Shown here: in pieces, positions 7,540 through 16,309 of the stretch | How positions within the stretch are numbered: position 1 is the first letter of the stretch | Layout: the number at the start of each line of letters is the position of its first letter | Assembly (NCBI GenBank): GCA_934121905.1 | Contig: CAKOVI010000003.1 | Coordinates: 62,001-126,000 of the forward strand | Length of the DNA stretch: 64,000 bases | Reading direction: 5' to 3' | Source of the DNA: an uncultured Clostridia bacterium | GTDB taxonomy: Bacteria > Bacillota > Clostridia > TANB77 > CAG-508 | Made by a program: the position numbers and the translations under genes | Notes under the pieces: generated by a model | Databases searched by the model: none | The model's input: the letters and a program-made list of their open reading frames with translations, nothing else | Told to the model about the DNA's origin: nothing

Positions 7540-10500
7540 TTAATCAACCAATATTTCCTTCCCCAATCCAGTAGAATAAATCCACACTCTATCAACTTTC
7601 CTATTCAGTCCATTCTCCAAAGCCTCTTTATAAAGCATAAGCTGAGGTTTATGTCTATTTATTAGTTCTTGCCCCATTTGGACCGGTTCTTTTTGTTCCA
7701 CAAAATCAGTTTTATAATCCAAAAGAACTAATTCATCATTTTTAGTAATATAATACAAATCTATAATACCCTGAACCAAAATATTTTCATCCAAATCAGT
7801 CTCCATCACGTCTTTTGCTGGAACATTAATATAAAAAGGTTCCTCCTTATGATACTCTTTAGCCTCCTTAAGTTCATTCCAAATATTTGACTTTGTAAAA
7901 TTAAACACAACCCAAGGATTTATTGCTTCTTTCTCTTTTGCGGTTATAATTTTTCTACTCTCTAAATCACTAATTAAAGCTTTTACATCTTCTAAACTAT
8001 AATCTCTGCTAAAATCTAAATTTTTCATACACAAATGCACTAAAGTACCCTTTTTAGCAGGTGTAATTTTTTCTTCTTCAGTTCCAACTAAAAATTTTGG
8101 TTTTGGTAGTTCTATTTTTCCATTTTCTTCCTCATCAACGTCTTCATTTTTTGCCTCAAATGAGTCTACAACTACATTTTTATGTACAATATTTGTAACA
8201 GATTCTTTAGTTGGAATATCACTTAATCCTTTATATTTATATTCAAAAATTAGTTGATTTTTTAAATATATAATATCCTCTTCTTTTATACCTTTTGATT
8301 TTTCCTCTAAAACCTTAAAAATATCCTCATCCTCTGTTTCTTCTTTTTTCAATGTTTTTAAAATATCTTTTCTTTTAATTGTATTCATTTTTAAAACATC
8401 TTTTGAAGATTCAAAATTATACATATAAACAAGTAAAATCCAATCAATATACTTCTTATATTTTTTTATCAAAATAGGATTTATCTTTCCATTTTCTTTT
8501 TTATAAATATCCACTAATTCCTGCATTTTCTCCTTATTTTTTTGGAAATCCTTTTTAACACCTGTAACATAGATTTTCTCTTTTGCCCTTGTTAATGCAA
8601 CATACAAAATACGCATCTCTTCTGACAAATTTTCCTCCAAAAGCTTTTCTCTTAATGCTAATTTTGAAATAGTATCATATTTTATTTGTCTATCATAATC
8701 AATATATTTAACACCAATTCCAATTTTTTGATGTAATAAAATATCACTATTTAAGTCCATCATATTAAATCCTGAACCTGTGCAAGACAAGAACACAACT
8801 GGAAATTCTAGACCTTTACTTTTATGGATACTCATAATTCTTACAACATCCTCATTTTCTCCAATTAGCTTTGCTGCTCCTAAATCTCCGCTTCCTGTTT
8901 TTATTTTTTCTATAAAGTTTATAAAGTTGAATAAACCTTTAAATGATGCACTTTCATACTGCTTTGCCCTCTCAAAAAGCATTTTTAAATTTGCAACTCT
9001 TAAGGCACCATTTGGCATTAAACCTATATAATTTAAAAAGCCTGTTTCTTCATAAATTGTCCAGATAAGTTCATCTAAATCCATGTATCCATTTTTTTCT
9101 CTAAAGTTTTCTATTTTGTTTAAAAAGCTATCTATTTTTTCTCTAAGTTCTTCTCTTACAGACAACCTAGATTTTAACATAGTAGTATAAAAATCATCAT
9201 TTTGATCACATAATCTTATTTCTAATAAATCATCATCTGTAAACATTCCTAAGCTTGATAACATTACATGTACAAGCGGAATATCTTGATATGGATTATC
9301 TATAATTTTTAGTAAATCCATTATTACTTGTATTTCATATGATTCCAAATACTCTTGAGATGTATCTGAATACACATTTATATTCAAATTTGTTAATTCT
9401 TTTTCAAATATATTTGCCTTATTTTTAGTTGAACGCAAAAGTATTACAATATCTCGAAAACGGATATCTCGAAATTCCTCTTTTTTGTTATCATATACTT
9501 GGAATTTACTATCTATTAAATCTTTTATTTTTTGTGCTACAAATTTAGCCTCTAATTCAATGTCTTCTAGCTTTTCAGTTTCTTCTAAATCACTGTCAAC
9601 ATTGGCATTTTCTGGTATTTCTGTTTCTTCTAAATTCTCATCTTCATCATCTTCTGTTACATCTAATATATCAATTTCAGAAACCAAATCTTCTTTGCTT
9701 TCTGCATAATTTGCACCTAAATTCAAATATTCTTCTTCTGTATAATCTATCTCTCCTAGCTTTTCCCCCATAATGTTTTCAAATATAAGATTGGTAAAAT
9801 CAAGCACATTTTTTCTACTTCTAAAATTCTTAAAAAGTTTTATTTTTAAACCTTTATCATTTGCTTCATTTTCACTATAATTACTATATTTACCTAGAAA
9901 TAAATCTGGCATTGCTTGTCTAAATTTATAAATACTTTGTTTAACATCTCCAACCATAAAGATATTTTTTCCATTTGATATTGATGTTAAAATATATTCT
10001 TGTACCAAGTTACTATCTTGGTATTCGTCTATTGCGATTTCGATAAATTTTTCCTGATATTTTTTTGCAATTTCAGATGGTACATCCTCTTCTTTTACTA
10101 AAATCTTAAGTGCTAAATGCTCAACATCACTGAAATCCACAATATTTCTTTCTCTTTTATTTTTTGAAAATTCTACATCAAAATCTATTATCAATTTCTC
10201 TAATTTGGATAAAATTTCATACATTTCTATTAAGTCTTCATTTGCCATTTCAGAGTTTGCTGTGAAAATTTTGTCTCTTTTAGCCTTAAAATCCTTTGTT
10301 ACTTTATCTCTTATAGCTTTTGCTTTATCTTTTTCAGGATTTGTTATTTTTTTAGAGCTTGGCCATCTTAAAAAGTCTACTTTATTTATCAAACTGTATG
10401 CTTTGTCCCAGTTTTCTAAATTTGCATATACCATTTCTAGTTGCTGGATATCTGACAAAATTATTCTTTCATATTGCTCTAGTTCACTTTCAAATGATAA

Positions 10501-11217
10501 TCTTGTTTCTTCTGCTTTTAATTTTTTTATGCTATCTTCTAAGTTCTCTTTCATATTTTGAAGTAAAATTTTTCCCCATTCTGTATTTGAAAAGTCTTGT
10601 TTTGTGTCTTTTATATTAAATTTTTCCACCTGTTCTTTTAGCCATTTTAGTGGAAATGGGTTTGATTCTATATATGTGTAAATTTTTAATATGATATCTT
10701 TTAAAGGTGTGTCATCTCTATATGATGTATATGTTTTTACTAATTTTTCGAAGTCTTTGTCATGATTTTCGTATTTTTCTTCAAATATTTTTTCTAATAC
10801 TTCTTGTTTTAATAGGTCTATTTCGGCTGTGTCTGCTATTCTAAAGTTTGGTGATATTTCTATTTCAAAAAAGTTGTTTTTTATTACATCTAAACAGAAT
10901 GAGTCTATTGTGCATATACTTGCTTTGTTTAATAATGTTATTTGTCTTTGTAAGTGATTTATTGTTTCTTCGTCTTGAGGTTCTTCGCTATCAATTATTT
11001 TGTAGATTGATTTTAGTATTCTTTCTCTCATTTCTGATGCTGCTGCGTTTGTGAATGTTACAACTAATAGCCTATCTATGTCTATTTTTTCTTTTATTAT
11101 TTTATTTATTATTCTTTCTACTAATACTGCTGTTTTTCCGCTTCCTGCTGCTGCTGCAACTAGTATGTTACTGTCTTTTTTGTAGATTGCTTGGGATTGT
11201 TCCGGTGTCCAGTTCAT
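7540..11217 (-). CDS. addA: ATP-dependent helicase/nuclease subunit A
   Basis: A 1225-residue UvrD-type helicase fused to a C-terminal RecB-like nuclease, the AddA half of the AddAB recombination-repair machine. Visible: Walker A VAAAAGSGKTAVLVERI (about residue 20), helicase motif II IDEYQDSN, motif III GDVKQSIYKFR, motif V SIHKSKGLEF, motif VI RILYVALTRAKE and nuclease motif LLDYKTD near residue 1165. Length typical. AAAGGAG precedes ATG. addB, normally adjacent, is not next to it in this window. A 22-base match to the REP consensus lies in frame at 7675-7696, coding for KEPVQM in a variable loop after the nuclease motif. Confidence 0.96.
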   Translation of the reverse strand: MNWTPEQSQAIYKKDSNILVAAAAGSGKTAVLVERIINKIIKEKIDIDRLLVVTFTNAAASEMRERILKSIYKIIDSEEPQDEETINHLQRQITLLNKASICTIDSFCLDVIKNNFFEIEISPNFRIADTAEIDLLKQEVLEKIFEEKYENHDKDFEKLVKTYTSYRDDTPLKDIILKIYTYIESNPFPLKWLKEQVEKFNIKDTKQDFSNTEWGKILLQNMKENLEDSIKKLKAEETRLSFESELEQYERIILSDIQQLEMVYANLENWDKAYSLINKVDFLRWPSSKKITNPEKDKAKAIRDKVTKDFKAKRDKIFTANSEMANEDLIEMYEILSKLEKLIIDFDVEFSKNKRERNIVDFSDVEHLALKILVKEEDVPSEIAKKYQEKFIEIAIDEYQDSNLVQEYILTSISNGKNIFMVGDVKQSIYKFRQAMPDLFLGKYSNYSENEANDKGLKIKLFKNFRSRKNVLDFTNLIFENIMGEKLGEIDYTEEEYLNLGANYAESKEDLVSEIDILDVTEDDEDENLEETEIPENANVDSDLEETEKLEDIELEAKFVAQKIKDLIDSKFQVYDNKKEEFRDIRFRDIVILLRSTKNKANIFEKELTNLNINVYSDTSQEYLESYEIQVIMDLLKIIDNPYQDIPLVHVMLSSLGMFTDDDLLEIRLCDQNDDFYTTMLKSRLSVREELREKIDSFLNKIENFREKNGYMDLDELIWTIYEETGFLNYIGLMPNGALRVANLKMLFERAKQYESASFKGLFNFINFIEKIKTGSGDLGAAKLIGENEDVVRIMSIHKSKGLEFPVVFLSCTGSGFNMMDLNSDILLHQKIGIGVKYIDYDRQIKYDTISKLALREKLLEENLSEEMRILYVALTRAKEKIYVTGVKKDFQKNKEKMQELVDIYKKENGKINPILIKKYKKYIDWILLVYMYNFESSKDVLKMNTIKRKDILKTLKKEETEDEDIFKVLEEKSKGIKEEDIIYLKNQLIFEYKYKGLSDIPTKESVTNIVHKNVVVDSFEAKNEDVDEEENGKIELPKPKFLVGTEEEKITPAKKGTLVHLCMKNLDFSRDYSLEDVKALISDLESRKIITAKEKEAINPWVVFNFTKSNIWNELKEAKEYHKEEPFYINVPAKDVMETDLDENILVQGIIDLYYITKNDELVLLDYKTDFVEQKEPVQMGQELINRHKPQLMLYKEALENGLNRKVDRVWIYSTGLGKEILVD
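7675..7696. repeat. REP-like 22-mer inside addA
   Basis: CATTTGGACCGGTTCTTTTT plus GT is identical over 22 bases to the REP arm at about 60246-60268 and nearly identical to the arm at 18508-18527. It lies within the coding frame of addA without disrupting it. Confidence 0.7.
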
Positions 11218-11301
11218 TTGCTTTTCTCCTTTCGGTTTGAGATGATTTTCTGTGATTAGATTATAGCAATCGAGTGAAAGGATGTCAATGTTGGATTTTT
11301 G

Positions 11302-11330
11302 TTGATTTTTGGAGAATTTTGTTGTATAAT
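11302..11330 (+). promoter_or_regulatory. Sigma-A-type promoter
   Basis: TTGATT, 17-base spacer, consensus TATAAT. Drives the 11435 gene, giving a leader of about 98 bases. Confidence 0.75.
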
Positions 11331-11336
11331 TATGTT

Positions 11337-11420
11337 AATTGGTCGTTATACTGACCGGCAAGCAACCAACAGTATTAAACAGGAGTGTCCCGCAGTTTTG
11401 CGCCTGTTGTTTTTGAATGA
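11337..11420 (+). promoter_or_regulatory. Structured leader, possible switch or attenuator, unidentified
   Basis: The leader holds a small hairpin (GGTC 11341-11344 with GACC 11353-11356) and a stronger one, AACAGG (11378-11383) with CCTGTT (11403-11408), closed inside by CGCA/TGCG and followed by GTTTTTG, terminator-like. CAACAG at 11367-11372 can pair with the same CTGTTG (11404-11409), so two mutually exclusive helices exist. No riboswitch class was recognised. Confidence 0.45.
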
Positions 11421-11434
11421 AAGGAGAGACACTT

Positions 11435-11818
11435 ATGAAAAGTTTATTAAGTGTAAATAAGCAATGGAACAGATTAATGGAAATCATTGGAACACCTATA
11501 ATGGTTTTTATATCATTATCTTGGTGTATTAGCACTTTTGGAACAAATTCATTGGCAATTGGTATTTGTTTTACTGTTGCTATATTATTAGTTTCCATCA
11601 ATTTTTGGTTAGCATTAGTCGAAGCAATTTTGGGCTTAATAATTCTATTAAATTTTTCTAGAGATTTGTTTTTAATCCCAATAAAGCTTCCATTTTTGGC
11701 TCAACCATTTGCCTGGTGGAATCAGCAAACAGCTTGTGCTGGAACTGCCACTATAATTTTTGTTATGTTTATTGTAAAAATTGTAGTTACCATAAGTTCA
11801 AAAGGTAATGAAAATTAA
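11435..11818 (+). CDS. Small membrane protein of unknown function
   Basis: A 127-residue protein with three or four hydrophobic segments (about residues 17-36, 40-75, 100-120) and a short charged tail. Start fixed by AAAGGAGAGACACTT before ATG 11435. I do not recognise the family. Monocistronic: its own promoter at 11302, a structured leader, and a terminator immediately after the stop. Confidence 0.7.
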   Translation: MKSLLSVNKQWNRLMEIIGTPIMVFISLSWCISTFGTNSLAIGICFTVAILLVSINFWLALVEAILGLIILLNFSRDLFLIPIKLPFLAQPFAWWNQQTACAGTATIIFVMFIVKIVVTISSKGNEN

Positions 11819-11823
11819 AAAAT

Positions 11824-11852
11824 AAAAAGCCATGGACACGGCTTTTTATTTT
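11824..11852. terminator. Rho-independent terminator
   Basis: AAAAAGCC, 8-base loop, GGCTTTTTATTTTTT after the 11435 gene. The A-rich left flank also lets it serve the small minus-strand gene at 11853-12008. Confidence 0.85.
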
Positions 11853-12008
11853 TTATATTTCTACTATTACGTCTACTCCTTCAAAGTAGATTTTATCATA
11901 TTCTTTATCTTCTAAATCATCTGGCACATCTTCTGTTTTTCCTTGGTAAAGTATTTGGTCATTTTGTTTTATTGTTATATTTAGTAATCTTAGTTCTTTT
12001 ATTTTCAT
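11853..12008 (-). CDS. Small acidic protein of unknown function (51 aa)
   Basis: Reads MKIKELRLLNITIKQNDQIL, then a strongly acidic C-terminal half ending in DVIVEI. The ATG (complement 12006-12008) has AGAGGT seven bases upstream, and the frame is open to a TAA that abuts a terminator. The alternating hydrophobic pattern suggests a small beta-rich protein. No family recognised. Convergent with the membrane protein at 11435. Confidence 0.6.
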   Translation of the reverse strand: MKIKELRLLNITIKQNDQILYQGKTEDVPDDLEDKEYDKIYFEGVDVIVEI

Positions 12009-12074
12009 CTTATACCTCTTTTCATTTTTATTATATAGTTATTTTAGGAGTTTGTAAAGGTATAAAATTTTAAT

Positions 12075-12103
12075 TTGATTTATTTTAATAGAAGTGGTAT
12101 AAT
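12075..12103 (+). promoter_or_regulatory. Sigma-A-type promoter for the 12136 gene
   Basis: TTGATT, 17-base spacer, TATAAT, 32 bases before the start codon. Confidence 0.75.
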
Positions 12104-12135
12104 TAAGGTATTAAAGCCTAAGGAGGTATTGCATT

Positions 12136-12618
12136 ATGAGTATAATAAACTGGCCAGGAAACCGGTCTTCAGCATTAAAATGTAAACACCAGCAAACAGA
12201 TTCAGAAGGAAATGTAATTACAACATATAATCCTTCTGAATCATCATCAGATGAAAACATTGTCGAAAATGACACAGCTTTCAAAAAAGCATTCTCTTGG
12301 ATAAAAAAAATTTTTGAGGATGACAATATTTTGGAAAAAGTCAATAAAACATCTGAAAAAAAAGAGGATAAAGCTCCGGCAAAAGATGAAACCCCAAAAA
12401 AAGAAACTCTTCCTCGCATGAAAGAGTATTATACCAAAGAGTTATTGTCAGGTAATTACTCTCCGGTCAATAAGCTTATTTTTGACGGAGACATCGACAA
12501 AGTTGTCTGGATTTTTACTGATAATCCTCGTCTGATTAACTGGTGCAAGAAAAAAGCCGACATTTCTTTCTTAAAGAAACTGCCTATAGAAGTATGGGAA
12601 CTTCTTGAAGAAAGCTGA
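12136..12618 (+). CDS. Unknown protein, paralogue A of a tandem pair
   Basis: A 160-residue hydrophilic protein starting after AAGGAGGT. No known domain recognised. Its C-terminal half (PRMKEYYTKELLSGNYSPVN... to the LPIEVWELLEE end) aligns in pattern with the gene at 12733: both have an FEDD/FEDE segment, a P-x-x-K-E-x-Y-T-x-x-x-L-x-G motif, a W[IL]-x-x-[DN] stretch and an LP/MP-x-x-[VI]-x-x-L end. Codon 10 is CGG (12163-12165); a +1 shift there would terminate four codons later. Somewhat richer in G+C than flanking genes. Own promoter and terminator. Confidence 0.7.
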   Translation: MSIINWPGNRSSALKCKHQQTDSEGNVITTYNPSESSSDENIVENDTAFKKAFSWIKKIFEDDNILEKVNKTSEKKEDKAPAKDETPKKETLPRMKEYYTKELLSGNYSPVNKLIFDGDIDKVVWIFTDNPRLINWCKKKADISFLKKLPIEVWELLEES

Positions 12619-12631
12619 AGCCAGAAAAAAC

Positions 12632-12671
12632 AAAAACAATCATAAGGTCTTTTTCTTATGATTGTTTTTAT
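12632..12671 (+). terminator. Rho-independent terminator
   Basis: AAAACAATCATAAG, short loop, CTTATGATTGTTTTT after the 12136 gene. Confidence 0.88.
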
Positions 12672-12700
12672 TTGAAAAAAAAGAAATAACATGATATACT
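12672..12700 (+). promoter_or_regulatory. Sigma-A-type promoter for the 12733 gene
   Basis: TTGAAA, 17-base spacer, TATACT, immediately behind the preceding terminator, so the second paralogue is transcribed separately. Confidence 0.65.
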
Positions 12701-12732
12701 TATTTCATAAAAATTCAGAAAGGAGTTATCTT

Positions 12733-13125
12733 ATGAAAGAAAACAAAGATTCCAAAAATCGGATAAATTTATCTGATAATTCAAAAAAGTCTACTAATCC
12801 AATTCACACTATTGCATCTATTTTAAAAACACTATTTGAAGATGAAAAAGTTACAAAAAAAAATCTTACTCAACCTAAATCTGTGCCCTTTAAAGAGTTA
12901 TATACAGAAAATATTTTAAAAGGTGATACTAAATTTATCGAAACACTTATTAAAAATCAAAGTAAAGAAAATTTAGAAATTTTAAAAAATCTCTTTGATG
13001 ATAACTTAATTTTATCTCATTGGCTAGTTGAAGATGCACCATCACCAATTAGAAAACAGATGCCGAAAATGATTTTGGATTTAGTTGATGAACAACTTCA
13101 GGATGAATATTATAATAATTGCTAA
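12733..13125 (+). CDS. Unknown protein, paralogue B of a tandem pair
   Basis: A 130-residue protein starting at ATG 12733 after AAAGGAGTT. Related to the 12136 product in its last 90 residues (see there), while the N-termini differ. AT-rich like the rest of the genome. Like its paralogue it has CGG as codon 10 (12760-12762, preceded by AAT); skipping the C would give GGA then TAA, an immediate stop. It has its own promoter and terminator. Function unknown. Confidence 0.7.
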   Translation: MKENKDSKNRINLSDNSKKSTNPIHTIASILKTLFEDEKVTKKNLTQPKSVPFKELYTENILKGDTKFIETLIKNQSKENLEILKNLFDDNLILSHWLVEDAPSPIRKQMPKMILDLVDEQLQDEYYNNC

Positions 13126-13131
13126 AAAAAT

Positions 13132-13167
13132 ATATACCACCGTAATAATTACAGTGGTATATTTTTT
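13132..13167. terminator. Rho-independent terminator
   Basis: ATATACCACcGTAAT and its complement ATTACaGTGGTATAT, then TTTTTTC. Follows the 12733 gene and can also act on the convergent 13178 gene. Confidence 0.85.
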
Positions 13168-13177
13168 CAGGTTAAGC

Positions 13178-13756
13178 CTAACTCATCGACTCCCAAATTT
13201 CATCAATAAGGTGCTCCATTGCCTGCGGAACATATTTCCACTCAAGGTAATCGTCCTTGTGTGGCTTTTTGCTTCGCAAGCTAAAGTGTCCGTATCCCCA
13301 AAAGTCAGATTTTTTTGTAAACATAATATCCTCAATTTGTTTCCATTTTTGAGGATCCCATTCACCCCAGAATTTCCTTTTTCGTACAGTTTGTGGATTT
13401 ACACCATATCTTCTAAAGATATTAGGTAAACCTAGATACGGAACGCATGCAAAGCATATTACGCTTTGATTGATTCTGTACCTTTCTTTTAGCTCCACAA
13501 TGGCCCTAACTTTGTAGTGCCTTCTGTAATGAAACACTAGCCAAATAATCATGGCTAATATTCCTATTATTCCACCGTCATATCCCATCAGAACAACTGC
13601 CCCCACTCTGAGTACAGGTGCCCGATAAATAGATGGTCTGAATATGTCAAACATAAGCCATGCAGTCAATATTATTGCTACAAAGCCAAAGTCAGAAAAT
13701 GTTGCCATTATTCCAACAATTACCAGTGCTACAAATTCATAAAATTTATTTGTCAT
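13178..13756 (-). CDS. Membrane protein of unknown function
   Basis: A 192-residue protein: three hydrophobic segments in the first 80 residues, then a basic cytoplasmic-looking domain rich in Arg, Trp and Tyr (RRHYKVRAIVELKERYRI... VPQAMEHLIDEIWESM). No family recognised. G+C-richer codons than neighbours, including CGG at complement 13622-13624 (Tyr-Arg-Ala), suggest foreign origin. No ribosome binding site lies directly before the ATG; instead a 9-codon TTG-started leader ORF with a strong site ends in ATGA overlap with this start (13753-13782), so translation is probably coupled. Confidence 0.65.
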   Translation of the reverse strand: MTNKFYEFVALVIVGIMATFSDFGFVAIILTAWLMFDIFRPSIYRAPVLRVGAVVLMGYDGGIIGILAMIIWLVFHYRRHYKVRAIVELKERYRINQSVICFACVPYLGLPNIFRRYGVNPQTVRKRKFWGEWDPQKWKQIEDIMFTKKSDFWGYGHFSLRSKKPHKDDYLEWKYVPQAMEHLIDEIWESMS

Positions 13757-13782
13757 ATTTTTATCTGGGGAGCTTTGCTCAA
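13753..13782 (-). other. Possible 9-codon leader ORF overlapping the 13178 gene start
   Basis: On the minus strand AAGGAGG is followed, six bases later, by TTG AGC AAA GCT CCC CAG ATA AAA ATA TGA; the TGA overlaps the ATG of the membrane protein gene (ATGA). It explains how that gene is translated without its own ribosome binding site. Confidence 0.4.
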
Positions 13783-13799
13783 CCCTTCCTCCTTCTATT

Positions 13800-13813
13800 C
13801 GTGATATTACACG
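13800..13813. promoter_or_regulatory. Operator-like inverted repeat at the transcription start
   Basis: CGTG-N6-CACG centred about 18 bases downstream of the -10 of the promoter at 13824-13852, where a repressor could block initiation. Short arms; speculative. Confidence 0.3.
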
Positions 13814-13823
13814 TTACATATTT

Positions 13824-13852
13824 ATTATACCATTTTGTTTTTTCAAAGTCAA
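13824..13852 (-). promoter_or_regulatory. Sigma-A-type promoter for the 13178 gene
   Basis: Minus strand TTGACT, 17-base spacer, TATAAT: near consensus. Confidence 0.8.
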
Positions 13853-13902
13853 CATAACATGTCGGATACCATATTAATTCCTTCATAAGTTTATAAACAT
13901 AT

Positions 13903-15696
13903 TTACACTTTTAATCTTGTCAAGATTTTCTCAGCCAATTCTCTACTAATCCCCTTAACCTTAACCAATTCCTCCACATCAGCTACCTTAATCTTCTCCA
14001 CACTACCAAACACTCTCAATAGTTCCTTCTTTTTAGCTTCACCAATTCCATCAATCTCATCCAATTCAGAACTAGTCAAAGCCTTATCTCTAAGTTTTCT
14101 ATGGTACGAAATAGCAGTATCATGAACAGTATCCTGAAACAAAGTAATCAAATTAAACAATCTCTCAGAAATTTCAACCTCATTTCTATCCTCATCCATC
14201 AAAGCTCTAGTTTGGTGCTTATCATTTTTAACCATACCAAAAATTTTAATATCAACACCATACTTATCAACTGCTCTTCTAACTGCTCTAATCTGAGTAA
14301 TACCACCATCAGCAAAAATTGCATCAGGAAGTTTGCCAAAACCTTTATCTTCTGGATTATCTATCGAATGTTTTAATCTTCTTGTTATAACTTCTTCCAT
14401 AGAACGAGGGTCATCTTGACCAATTACAGTTTTAATTTTAAATCTTCTAGACAAATTCTTTTTAATAGCTCCATCTTCCATAACACACATAGCAGCAACC
14501 ATAAATTCACCAGAAATATTTGAGATATCATAAGTTTCAATTTTTCTTGGCAATTTATCCATTTGTAATTTATCCTTTAATTCAACGAGAATCGATTCTA
14601 TAGTCTTTTCTTTGTTTTCCAATGTAACTTTACTATTTTTATCTGCCATCTCCACAAATCTTAATTTCGTGCCTTTTTTAGGGCTATGAATTGTAACCTT
14701 ATGTGTAGTTTTGCCTCCAAGCCATTCTTCTAGGGCTTCCTCATCTTCTAGCTCTCTACTTACCATAATTTTATTAGGAATATTTAGATTATCCATATAA
14801 TACTGTTTTATAAAACCAGATATTATTTCGCCGTCATCCATATCACCTAAATTATCAAAAAAGTAATGTTCTCTTCCTATCATTTTACTTCCACGAACAA
14901 AGAAGATTTCTATGCACACCTCTAATTCAGATTTTGCCATACCTATAACATCTATATTATTCTCAGAAATATTTGAAACCTTTTGTTTTTGGGAAGCCGT
15001 TTCAATAGCTAACATTCTATCTCTAATATATGCTGCATTTTCAAAATCTAGGTTTTCAGATGCCTCTTTCATTTGATTTTTTAGGTCTTTTATTATTTTA
15101 TCTGTTTTGCCTTCTAATAAATCAATTATCTCATCAATTTGTTTTCTATAATCCTCTTTGCTTATATTTCCAATACAAGGTGCTAAACATCTTTTTATAT
15201 GGAAATTTAAGCAAGCTCTGGTATTGGACTTAAAGTTTCTACATTGTCTTATTTTATATTTTTCTTTTATAAAATTAACCATTTCTTTTGCAGCACCTGG
15301 GTTTGCATAAGGTCCAAAATACTTTGCTCCATCATTTAAAAGCCTTCGTGTAATAATTACATTTGGGTAGTCTGATTTTACATCAATTTTTATATATGGA
15401 TATGTTTTGTCATCTTTTAATAAAACATTGTATTTCGGTCTATTTTTCTTTATAAGATTACACTCCAAAATTAATGCTTCTGCTTCATTACTTACAACAA
15501 TATACTCAAAATGGTCTATTTGAGATACCATTTTGAGTATTCTATCTGTTTTGTTTGTTTTTCTAAAATATGAACTCACCCTATTTTTTAAATTTACTGC
15601 TTTTCCAACATAAATGATATTATCATCTTTGTCTTTCATTAAATATACACCTGGGTCTTTGGGTAGTTTTTTTAGTTCTTCTTTTATGTCAAACAT
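13903..15696 (-). CDS. uvrC: Excinuclease ABC subunit C
   Basis: A 597-residue UvrC, the dual-incision nuclease of nucleotide excision repair. The N-terminal GIY-YIG domain reads GVYLMKDKDDNIIYVGKA (about residues 17-34), followed by an RxxxYF region; a central Cys cluster (RACLNFHIKRCLAPC), a UVR motif, an RNase H-like endonuclease domain (ISGEFMVAAMCVMEDG) and two C-terminal helix-hairpin-helix motifs (ELDEIDGIGEAKKKELL and VKGISRELAEKIL) are all visible. Length normal. AAGGAGT before ATG. Fifteen bases after hpt, probably cotranscribed. Confidence 0.96.
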   Translation of the reverse strand: MFDIKEELKKLPKDPGVYLMKDKDDNIIYVGKAVNLKNRVSSYFRKTNKTDRILKMVSQIDHFEYIVVSNEAEALILECNLIKKNRPKYNVLLKDDKTYPYIKIDVKSDYPNVIITRRLLNDGAKYFGPYANPGAAKEMVNFIKEKYKIRQCRNFKSNTRACLNFHIKRCLAPCIGNISKEDYRKQIDEIIDLLEGKTDKIIKDLKNQMKEASENLDFENAAYIRDRMLAIETASQKQKVSNISENNIDVIGMAKSELEVCIEIFFVRGSKMIGREHYFFDNLGDMDDGEIISGFIKQYYMDNLNIPNKIMVSRELEDEEALEEWLGGKTTHKVTIHSPKKGTKLRFVEMADKNSKVTLENKEKTIESILVELKDKLQMDKLPRKIETYDISNISGEFMVAAMCVMEDGAIKKNLSRRFKIKTVIGQDDPRSMEEVITRRLKHSIDNPEDKGFGKLPDAIFADGGITQIRAVRRAVDKYGVDIKIFGMVKNDKHQTRALMDEDRNEVEISERLFNLITLFQDTVHDTAISYHRKLRDKALTSSELDEIDGIGEAKKKELLRVFGSVEKIKVADVEELVKVKGISRELAEKILTRLKV

Positions 15697-15710
15697 TTTT
15701 GACTCCTTCT

Positions 15711-16223
15711 TTAACCAATTTTTCCAATATATGGTAAATTTCTATATTTTTGATTATAGTCCATTCCAAAACCTACAACAAATTCATCTGGTATTGAAAA
15801 TCCTATATAATCAACTTCTAGTTCAAAAATTCTTCTTGATGGCTTACTAAGTAGTGTGCAAATTTTTACACTTTTTGGGCTGAATTTTTTTATATGTTCT
15901 CTTAAATATTCCAAAGTTCTTCCAGTATCTATTATATCTTCAACTATTATTATATTTTTTCCTTCAATTTTTCCTGTTAATTCTTGTCTTAATTTCACAA
16001 CACCTGTACTTTCTTCACCCTCGTAGCTTTCTAATTGTATGAATTCAAATTCAACATTATTTTTTATTCTCTTTGCAAGCTCAACCATAAATGTAGCAGC
16101 CCCTCTTAGTACTCCAACAAATACTATATCTTCATCTTTATAGTCTTTCATAATTTCTTTTGCTAATCCATCAAGCCTTGCATTGATTTTTGCTTCGTTT
16201 ATTAATACAGTTAATTTATCCAT
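15711..16223 (-). CDS. hpt: Hypoxanthine phosphoribosyltransferase
   Basis: A 170-residue purine-salvage enzyme converting hypoxanthine (and guanine) plus PRPP to IMP/GMP. The PRPP-binding motif is IIIVEDIIDTGRTLEYL (about residues 93-109), with the LRGAATF and FEFIQLESY elements before it and the DFVVGFG-like EFVVGFGMDY near the C-terminus. Start ATG at complement 16221-16223 after AGAGGGGA; an in-frame upstream ATG would add 20 residues not typical of the family. Immediately upstream of uvrC. Confidence 0.93.
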   Translation of the reverse strand: MDKLTVLINEAKINARLDGLAKEIMKDYKDEDIVFVGVLRGAATFMVELAKRIKNNVEFEFIQLESYEGEESTGVVKLRQELTGKIEGKNIIIVEDIIDTGRTLEYLREHIKKFSPKSVKICTLLSKPSRRIFELEVDYIGFSIPDEFVVGFGMDYNQKYRNLPYIGKIG

Positions 16224-16309
16224 CTCTTTCCCCTCTCTTTGATACCTTTTCATTATAACAGGATTTGTATTTTTTGAAAACACTTTTTATGAATTTTTAG
16301 TGAAAATAC

